Shown one piece after another: positions 56,523-64,000 of a DNA stretch of 64,000 nucleotides. Both the position numbers and the translations under genes were made by a program. The notes below the pieces were generated by a model, which saw only the letters and a list, made by a program, of their open reading frames with translations, did not search any database and was not told the DNA's origin. This DNA is from Lobosporangium transversale (taxonomy: Eukaryota > Mortierellomycota > Mortierellomycetes > Mortierellales > Mortierellaceae), in NCBI RefSeq assembly GCF_002105155.1, contig NW_019029000.1, forward strand, positions 310,001 through 374,000, in the 5' to 3' direction. Position 1 is the stretch's first letter; each line of letters starts with the position of its first letter.

Positions 56523-57446
56523 TTATTCAACCAGTTTGTGCAGCTGAAAATGGGTATTATTGATAGATTCAAGCGCACGCAGCAAACATATTTTGAGCTC
56601 TGGACTCATATCCTTGTTTACTAAATCCCAAGGCAGAAGTCTTGATGAATGAGACGTAGTCGCGAGCTTGTCCGCTGCTTCATTCCCCTCAACCCCACTA
56701 TGCCCAGGTATCCATGCCGCCACAACCATTCGCCCTTGTTGAGCATAGGCAGTTTGAACAAGTTTCCACCATTCAGCATTTGGCCGTGATGGCTTACTGG
56801 GGATGGTATTGGATTGAATATGATTAACAAACCCATGGACAACCGATAAGGCGTCAATGAATATTGCTGCTGGTTGATACCTTGGACAACACAATATAGC
56901 GGCTAAAAAGCCCACGATTTCAGCCTTTGATGAGGGTCCCCTGCTATCGTTGATATCCTGAACTGTCCCATAAACGGCAGGCCTGTAAATGCCATCTTCA
57001 TCCAAAAAAGTAACACCAAAGCTTACACGAGCCCGGGCGCTGTAGTGGGGAGAATAGGACCCATCAGAGTATAGACAGCGTGCTCCGCTTCGTCGCCTCA
57101 AAGCCTGTCTTGCGGCTCTAATCATTTTTTGTGTCTCAGTATCAAAAATAAGGCCCGGCAGGTCTGTATCGTTGTCTAACGAGCTCAAGCTGAGGGTACT
57201 GAAGTCATCATGGATTTTATCTTCAGTTTCACCAATCGTGAGGATTCTGGACTTTTCAGCCTTGGTAGGACGTGTATGACCAAACTCTTTACGACGCTGC
57301 TTTTCAGCAGTAATCACGCGATTTGCCCATGGAGGATAATCTTGAGTTGAGAGGCTTTGAAGATCCTTGAGCACCAAAATCTGACTATAAAATGTTCCTA
57401 TGACACTGCGATTTGGTGTACAATGTGAATGATATGTTGTTGTCAT
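56523..57446 (-). CDS. Retroelement-type RNase H, stand-alone open frame
   Basis: Intronless 307-residue frame. A type I RNase H domain occupies about 122-265, with the full catalytic set: Asp128 (LYSDGSY), Glu176 (SSKAEIVGF), Asp198 (IFIDALSVV) and the late His249/Asp259 in PGHSGVEGNEAADKLA. This form is typical of the RNase H tail of non-LTR retrotransposon polyproteins. No reverse transcriptase is present upstream on the same strand within the intergenic space, and the first 120 residues look like a degraded linker rather than a separate domain. An AATAAA overlaps the stop. It is either a 5'-truncated retroelement copy or a domesticated gene; the intact frame leaves both open. Confidence 0.75.
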   Translation of the reverse strand: MTTTYHSHCTPNRSVIGTFYSQILVLKDLQSLSTQDYPPWANRVITAEKQRRKEFGHTRPTKAEKSRILTIGETEDKIHDDFSTLSLSSLDNDTDLPGLIFDTETQKMIRAARQALRRRSGARCLYSDGSYSPHYSARARVSFGVTFLDEDGIYRPAVYGTVQDINDSRGPSSKAEIVGFLAAILCCPRYQPAAIFIDALSVVHGFVNHIQSNTIPSKPSRPNAEWWKLVQTAYAQQGRMVVAAWIPGHSGVEGNEAADKLATTSHSSRLLPWDLVNKDMSPELKICLLRALESINNTHFQLHKLVE

Positions 57447-57708
57447 AGTGATAAAGTTTTATTTGTCAAGAAAATGGTTAACAGATTAACATGCTACATT
57501 TGTTCATTTCGATTCCTACTTTAATCACATGAGCATGGATTGGCATCAAAGCGTTGTAGCTCCTCATCATAACTAGTGTGACAAAAAACCACACGGATAT
57601 TCTTATTCGTTGTTACACAGACTCAAATCATGCAATTTATTTATTTATTTTGATGCTTTGTACAAACAGGATTGTGTTGCTTTGTTGCTTTCTTTTTTTC
57701 TTATTTCT

Positions 57709-60542
57709 TTAGTCAATGTCCATATCCTTGGTGTCATCCTCCTTGGTCTCTGGGGTGTTCTTGGTCTCTGGGGTGGATGGCGTTGATGCTTCTGCAGGGG
57801 GAGTATCCACAACAACAGGCTTGGGCTTTGGCTTGTTAAGGATAGGTGTAGCAAAGTAGATAAGGTCATCACGTTGCTTACGGATCTCAGCTGAGGTCAC
57901 AACGGGTTCTTCATACTTCTTCAACATTGACTGGCGCTCTTCTTTGTTCTCAATCCATGTCTGTGCCTTCGAACACTTCTCAACAATGCTGTTCTTCTCG
58001 GCTTCAGGAATGTGGGCATACTTTTCCTCTGTGCTAGTGGCCTGAGCCAAGAGATTGTTGATGGTCTCGCGAAGTTCACGGCCTGCAAGAGGACGAGCCT
58101 CTGCCTCGCGATAACGATGAATGACAGGATTGCCGACCACCTGGAGCTCCTTCAACTTGTCGAAGTAGACAGACTTGGTGGTCTCCTCACCCTCATCATA
58201 GAGCCAATTCTCGGCATCATTCAAGTCCTGGATAAACTTATCCTTATCGGCAGGGTTGATATAATCTTTGTAGGCACCTCCACTGACCTTGGAGCGGGTA
58301 TCATAGATGAACTCCTCCAAAGTGTTCTTAGCCATCTCGGTATCGACTACCAACTTGTCAGAGGCAATCATCTCATTTTCCTTCTCTCTCAGCTCGTTGA
58401 TGATGGAGCGATCGAGGCTGGAAGTGGCGCTGACAACGGGTAGATCTCCCTTCTTGACCAACTTCTTGACCTTGCGAGTCAAAGGTGCATCGGGATTCTC
58501 CTCAGCGTTAGCATTTTCCTCAATCAGTTCGTCCTTAAGGACTTCCTCAACAACATATGCACTTTCAACACTCAAGATACCATGGATGTTGACTCTAGCC
58601 TTGACCTTGACGCAGGCAGCTTCACCATTAACTGGCTCAACCTTCTTGATAGAGAAGCGACCGATCCATGGGTTGATGCCTGCAGGAATGTCCTGTGGCT
58701 CAGCATAGTGTGCCTCAAGATCAAATGGCTCTGAACGGTAGAAAGTCAAGACCTTTGTTGAGGGGATGGAGTTATTCTTGTTGAACACAACCAGTTCAGT
58801 TTCATCCTCCTCAGGAGTAGGCTGCCAAGTGATCTTGATAGGATAACTGGTGATATCCTGAACAGTAAAGTCGCGGACCTTGAACGAGGGCGACAGAATG
58901 GCGCACTGAAGAGCAGCACCACGAGCAACAGCCTCGTCTTGGTTGAGGGTCGAAGAGAGCTCCTTGCCAAAGAAAGCTTGGATACGTTCCTTCAGGGCAG
59001 GAATACGAATACTGCCTCCGACCATCTCGACAGCATCAATATCCTCGATCTTCAATCCAGACTCATCCAGAGCTTTCTTGAGGGGAGCTTCACAACGTGA
59101 GATCAAATCCTTTGCTAGCTCCTCAAATTCGGAACGCTTCATCATCGAGGAAACATCGCGATCCTCCATGATAGACTCAATATTCAAAGGAGCCTCGGAA
59201 TTAGCGGAAAGAACCTTCTTGAGCTTCTCACACCCAGCCATTAAACGGATTATGGCCTTGCCGTTCGACTTGACATCAATGCCATATTTGGTCTTGAATT
59301 GATCAGCAAAGTGATTCACAAGCAGACGGTCAAAGTCACGGCCTCCAAAATGTCTGTCAAAAGCACGGGCTTTGATAGTAAGTTGACCCTTAATGAACGA
59401 GACAATGGAGACAGTGTATGAAGAATGACCGACATCGACAAAGCAGATATTGCGAGGCTTCTCCTCGGGAAGGTCGGTCTTGGTAATACCATAGCCGAGG
59501 GCAATGGCAGTGGAATCGTTGATTAGACGAAGGACATTCAATCCCGCAATTTCAGATGCATCTAATACAGCGCGGCGCTGAACATCTGTGAACCAGGAAG
59601 GGATGGCGATGACACAGTCGGAGACTGGCAATTTGGTCTCAACTGTAGCGATCTCTTTCATCTTGGTAAGGTACATGGCATAGATCTGGACCACAGTAAA
59701 GGTGGTTTCCTGTCCTTGATAGTTGACCTTGACACCAAGCTGACCATTGATATCGACCAAAGGAACAGTCAAGTATTGCTTCTCGATCTCCTGAATTTCC
59801 TTGTCTGCAAAGGTACGTCCGATAATACGCTTCAAGCACGAGACAGTGTTCTTGAAGTTGGAAATCTCCTGTGTCTTGGCGGTCTCGCCGAGATAGCGCT
59901 GCTTAGGACCAAATGAGACCAGTGACTGAGAGAGAGATAGAAGTTACAGAGCAAAAAATATTAACAATGGTTAGATCCTATTTATATTGGTAGCTTAAGA
60001 TGGACACAATGGTAATAAAAGGTGTCATTTTTCTCCTTTATCTCTTGTTGCTTTGCCTCTCTCCAGGGGAAGGCTGCCAAAAAGAAAAGAAGATCATAAA
60101 AGTACGCTTATTCCTTTTGAAGTGAGATCTAAACATATAATCTAGTGTCAAAATACTTACTGGTGTGAAGCGGTTTGAAACCTCATTGCAAATAACATCA
60201 ATGCCACGGTTTCTTGCGACAGCAATAATTGTCTGCAAGTTTCCGAGATCAATACCTAGCAATCATAAATATGTAACGGATCAGTTATTGTCGAACAAAC
60301 ATCCCTGCATAAAACAATTGAGTGAAGTAAAGAAAAAAGAGACAGGAGAGGCGGAAAGAAATGCCAAAATCATAGCTATCCATAATAAAGCTGGCTAACA
60401 GAAGGAAAAAATAAAAAAATAAAAAAGTTTCTTCTTTCTTCCTTGGAGCGATCTATGCGCAATTACTGTGATAACGTTTTTTTTTTTTTTTTTTTTTTTT
60501 TTTGTATAACTATCCGTTTAAATACATACCGACGACGGACAT
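57709..60542 (-). CDS. SSE1: Hsp110-family chaperone / Hsp70 exchange factor Sse1
   Basis: Cytosolic Hsp110, which binds ATP, releases ADP from Hsp70 and holds unfolded proteins. Minus-strand exons 60542-60530 (13 nt only), 60255-60161 and 59925-57709 give 774 residues, the normal size. The start [20 protein letters not shown] is the Hsp110 form of the Hsp70 ATPase start (DLGN in place of DLGT). [37 protein letters not shown] and [17 protein letters not shown] follow. An acidic insertion lies in the beta domain ([18 protein letters not shown]), then an extended alpha-helical C-terminus and an acidic Pro/Thr tail ending DDTKDMDID. The first exon codes just four and a third residues and needs a 274-bp intron, yet the join is certain from the family start. 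Confidence 0.96.
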
Positions 60543-62689
60543 ATTTATGTATTAATGTGACGGTGTGGTGTATGTGGGTAGTATACAGATGGGAATGATG
60601 AGATGATGCTAGATGTGAAATGAAGATGAACAATGCAAAGAAAAAAAAAGAAAAAAAGAACTCGATCGAGGGGTTTTTAAAAAGTTTAGAAAAAAAAGTT
60701 TAGGTGAAATGGCTCCTTTCTACAGATAGCTCCCTCTAATTGCAAATGGCTCCCGCACGCATTTTCTGAATGTGACGTCTTGTTCTTTGTGCTTCTAAAG
60801 AGTTCCTTTATGTTCCATGCGGGCGCATAACTGCACATCAAGCTAGAAGTTGAGTACAAAAAATGTGATCTGCAAAAAAAAAACCTTCCCCGTCTATCAA
60901 AGCCTGAACTGTAAAACAATAAGCTTTTGATCTCTGCTCTGTGCCCATTAAAGCCTGAGGAAAGAGACAGCAATATACTAAAACAGAACAACTCGAATAA
61001 AACTGAAAAAAAAAGATGGAAGGGTTGCTTTTTTATCTTTATCTTTCTACGACACTCTATATCCTTTAAGACCAAGTTTTCTGTTGAACCTGAAGAACAA
61101 TAAAATAAAGAGTTTAGTCCTTGTAATAGATGTAATAGATCAACTGTGTGACCCACATGCAAGGGTAATTTTTTTGTCGATCTCAGTTGTGAGCTTTTTT
61201 AATGGATTTTGGACCACATCTTTATTTGCTTATAGTAAACTGTCAGGTGAAAAAAATAAAATAAAAAAGCAAATAGCATGCCAACATGCTTATATGCCGT
61301 CATTTCAAGTTTGCCTCTCATCTAAATTGCCACCAGTCCATATGGTGGCTGCAGGGAAAGATAAGGCGCTGTTCGAGGAAATTGATCTTGAGTTTGATTA
61401 GATCCCATGGGCGTAAATAATGAACAAGCGAACATTATACTAAACCTTTCCTGGATTGGATGCACAGAGGTTGATATGTGCTGAATAAGGAATCGAAGCC
61501 ACATGCATGGCTGCCAATAGAAAGCTTTATTCAGAACCTTCTACTCGTTCCTTATGCTCTCATTGTAGGCTTGTTTCTTGGAATGACCCTCGAGAAGCTT
61601 AGGACCCTGACTTACTATAAATACTGAAGAGTGAAGAATCATTAGAGACTCTACAAATATGCTTCTAGTTTGTCATATTATTGCTATCCTCCATGGTTTT
61701 GTAACAAGCATTTCATCAACTGATGTGGACGAGTGTGAAGTCAATTAACATTAAAGAGAGTATTGTAGAAAAGCCTCGCCCATGTTCATAACACCAGATT
61801 TCCTTACTTACTTTCCACCTCTGGTGCTGCGAATCCCAAGGTTCTGCTAACCATTCTTTTCACCGTAACCTGCAAAAGCAAAAGAGAATACTGTCGAGCC
61901 CATAAAGCCTAGCGCCTTCTATCCTTGGTGCAATACATTGAGCATTAGAAGCCACGCTCTTTACGGGACAAGTCATTACGCGCCTCGCATCCAATCCTTA
62001 TTGTCTTGTGCATCTCTTTTATCATTTTGCTGCAGTTTTTCCCTTGTTCGCCTTTCAATCTTTTTCACATTCTTGTACGTATTGTATGTGGAATATACAT
62101 GAGTATTATAGCTCTTGTTGTGGAGAGGTTCATCATGGATGTGATCGAGTGCAGAAAGCCTTTAAAACTAGAAGTATCACATCAGTCCTTTCTTTAGTAT
62201 TTTTTTAACGCTTACGGTATCATTAGGGCTTCATTCAATATGCATTCTTCTTCTTGATATCCATCCCACTCTTATTCGGGCTTTGTATCATACAATGAAC
62301 TAGCATTTAGTTGTAACAATTGCACGACTAATTAATACCCGGGAGAACAATGAAATGACTTGTTGCTTCTAAGGTTTTTCATTACTGACTCCACAATCTC
62401 CTGAGACTGGTGTTTGCCGCCTTGGTTTCAAACACAGAAATACTATTTGGCAATCCTTGTTCTGATAGTTTTTATACTGGATTGAATTGAAATAAAGGTA
62501 GGCTTTGCGGTTCTATACATAGGTGTTGTGGAGGATAAAGGGCTATTCTGGCCTCTGGCGGTCAATCTTGGTCTTTTGCAGGCCCAACTCTCCACTGACC
62601 AAACAATATCGCTTAGTTTTTGATGCTAAGAGATGTCTGAGTAGTAAATGAGTATACAGTGCTACATATACTACTAGGGTAACTTACAT

Positions 62690-62900
62690 TCTTGTAGCAC
62701 CAGCAGTCGGAAGCAACTGAATATGTGTACCCACTTGGCAACGTACCCCAATTCGGAAAATGAACTGTTCCAGTTATCCAAGTCGGTTTGGGTACATCTA
62801 CATAGTGCAGTAGGATAGACAAGAACTACTAATAGGCTTAAGGTCAGCAGCATTAAAACTGCCGATAGCAACAACCTTAAGATATTACAGGTACCCGACC
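62690..62900 (-). pseudogene. Possible broken small secreted-protein gene
   Basis: The minus strand offers a good signal-peptide-like stretch in one frame (MLLTLSLLVVLVYPTALC). A neighbouring frame then gives a plausible mature start (TGTVHFPNWGTLPSGYTYSV then ASDCWCYKN) ending at a consensus donor AAT|GTAAGT near 62691. The two frames do not join without a frameshift or an unseen intron, so this may be a decayed gene or chance. Confidence 0.2.
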
Positions 62901-63244
62901 ATGTTGGTCGGTTTGAGCGATCACTGAATTCAGTTCATTTTTCGAGACCTGCAGCTGTTCTCGCCGACTGGATGTTTTCAATTTTTTGAGATCCGAGCTT
63001 GGCCTCATTGCTATGATCTCATCTTTGAGATATTCAGTATCTTCTGGCGGAGTTTACACATCCTCGTCTGCACAGGGTATTGATCTGAGCTCCTTGAAGT
63101 TTCCCACACCACCATCTATGGCACTAGCCAGACTAGATAGCATAGCTGTATGTATGATTGATGATGCCAATTAAAAAAAAGAAATGAATAATGAGGTACG
63201 CGTTCAATAAAGGAGTGGTATGACGCGAAATCCCACGTGAAAAG

Positions 63245-63633
63245 TTGTTTATCTTGGTATCCTGGGTAAACAGCTCATGGATGCTGATAATAGGTGGAGT
63301 AGAGGCGGTTGTAATGAAATGGATAGCATGGTGCTTCAGTCCTTCTTTGAACAAGAAAGTACACGGCGCAAAAAAATTGTGTCGTTCCTCTGAACTTATT
63401 GGAATAAACGCGAGGAAAGTATTATCTTCAATCCCTTTCTTTTATTTTCTCCGTACATTAATTAACAGCTTGAAAAAGCTTCCATGCCCAAAAGCTTAGA
63501 TACCAAGGGCAAAATCACCACCTTTGAGATGCACTCCGCAGGTATGGAAGCGGTGTACCCAGATAAGCAATCACCAGTTGCAGAGTATTATCAAGATATT
63601 TCAAGAATAGGGGGCTCCGACTCCAGGTGCTGA
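63245..63633 (+). other. Possible two-exon coding fragment
   Basis: A frame open from 63245 reaches a donor AAA|GTATTA at 63419. The following 50-bp segment is pyrimidine-rich and ends TTAACAG, a good short fungal intron. The next exon, 63469-63633, continues in phase with LEKASMPKSLDTKGKITTFE and MHSAGMEAVYPDKQSPVAEY, then stops. The second exon looks truly coding. The upstream part is less convincing and another frame competes. Family unknown. Confidence 0.25.
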
Positions 63634-64000
63634 ATTAATGGAATGTCAGGAGTTACTCTTAAAGGTATCACCAACCAACTGCCGATAAAATAAGTGAAAG
63701 AGAATAGCTGCTGAGGCTCTGCATTAGGAGGTCAAGGATGCTTAATGAACTACGTCCGCATTTGTCTAGTCCAATAATGAAGACCTTTTTATACTAACTC
63801 TATGAAGATGCAGTGCCGTGAGCATGTCCTTTTGCATCATCTAAAAGTAGTGTCAATAAATAAAGCCTTTGTTAATTAAAAGAACATAGGTGCAGAAACA
63901 CGTCCTGTCTTTGGATACAACAACGACTTCTGATTCCAACGCCGGTTTATTGTCTTCGACGAAGGAAACAGCCAGTGCATTTCCTTGTCCGGACTTCGAG

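Larger units (their letters stand above)
60543..64000. other. Right-end region with fragmentary coding signals
   Basis: Begins with the Sse1 promoter; A/T runs are common and I saw no clear heat-shock element. No intact gene is supported in 60.6-64.0 kb. Exon-like pieces are at 62690-62900 (minus) and 63245-63633 (plus), listed separately. Confidence 0.5.

Noticed and set aside
60543-60800. Heat-shock elements upstream of Sse1
   Set aside because: Single GAA and TTC units occur, but no array with correct nGAAnnTTCn spacing was found by eye.

Overview
The window looks like a piece of chromosome from an early-diverging filamentous fungus. Genes are intron-rich, with mostly GT-AG introns of about 50-350 bp. 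Intergenic DNA is AT-rich and full of A/T runs of 20-30 bp, promoters are CT-rich, and several proteins carry long Asn/Gln/Ser runs. These features, plus a lineage-type nuclease-like gene, suggest Mucoromycota and most likely Mortierellaceae. That placement is inference; no rRNA or marker gene settles it. I found no tRNA, rRNA, CRISPR array, virus or toxin gene. Exon joins were worked out by hand from splice signals and reading phase.

Left third (1-19.0 kb): the 3' end of mitochondrial ATP synthase beta; a four-exon acyl-CoA oxidase; a four-exon RhlG-type short-chain dehydrogenase; the eight-exon AP-2 adaptor alpha subunit on the minus strand; a gene-poor stretch holding a stop-broken relic; then two tandem five-exon DHA2-type major facilitator transporters. 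The transporters share a 341-bp and a 140-bp stretch of perfect identity. The first includes a whole intron, which is the mark of recent gene conversion.

Middle (21.9-37.7 kb): an unrecognised coiled-coil, low-complexity, nuclear-looking protein; the rRNA-processing protein Utp18; the unfolded-protein-response sensor IRE1 (minus, convergent with Utp18); and a forkhead transcription factor (minus). About 10.9 kb without a supported gene follows (37.7-48.6 kb). It holds a strongly purine-biased strand and a large inverted repeat of mobile-element origin.

Right third (48.6-64 kb): mitochondrial GrpE (Mge1) and the twin-CX9C protein Cox23, convergent; a six-exon gene whose C-terminal half carries a PD-(D/E)XK-like nuclease signature; a cluster of non-autonomous elements (a 1.4-kb inverted-repeat element with internal tandem units, and a 346-bp MITE with perfect ends and TA flanks); a small secreted eight-cysteine protein; an intact stand-alone retroelement-type RNase H; and the Hsp110 chaperone Sse1. 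The last 3.4 kb has only fragmentary coding signals.

Most genes are housekeeping and not functionally linked: energy (ATP2, Cox23), protein quality control (IRE1, Hsp110, GrpE), fat breakdown (acyl-CoA oxidase), traffic (AP-2) and ribosome assembly (Utp18). Novelty is concentrated in the recombining transporter pair, the nuclease-like gene with its repeat-rich flank, and the small secreted protein.
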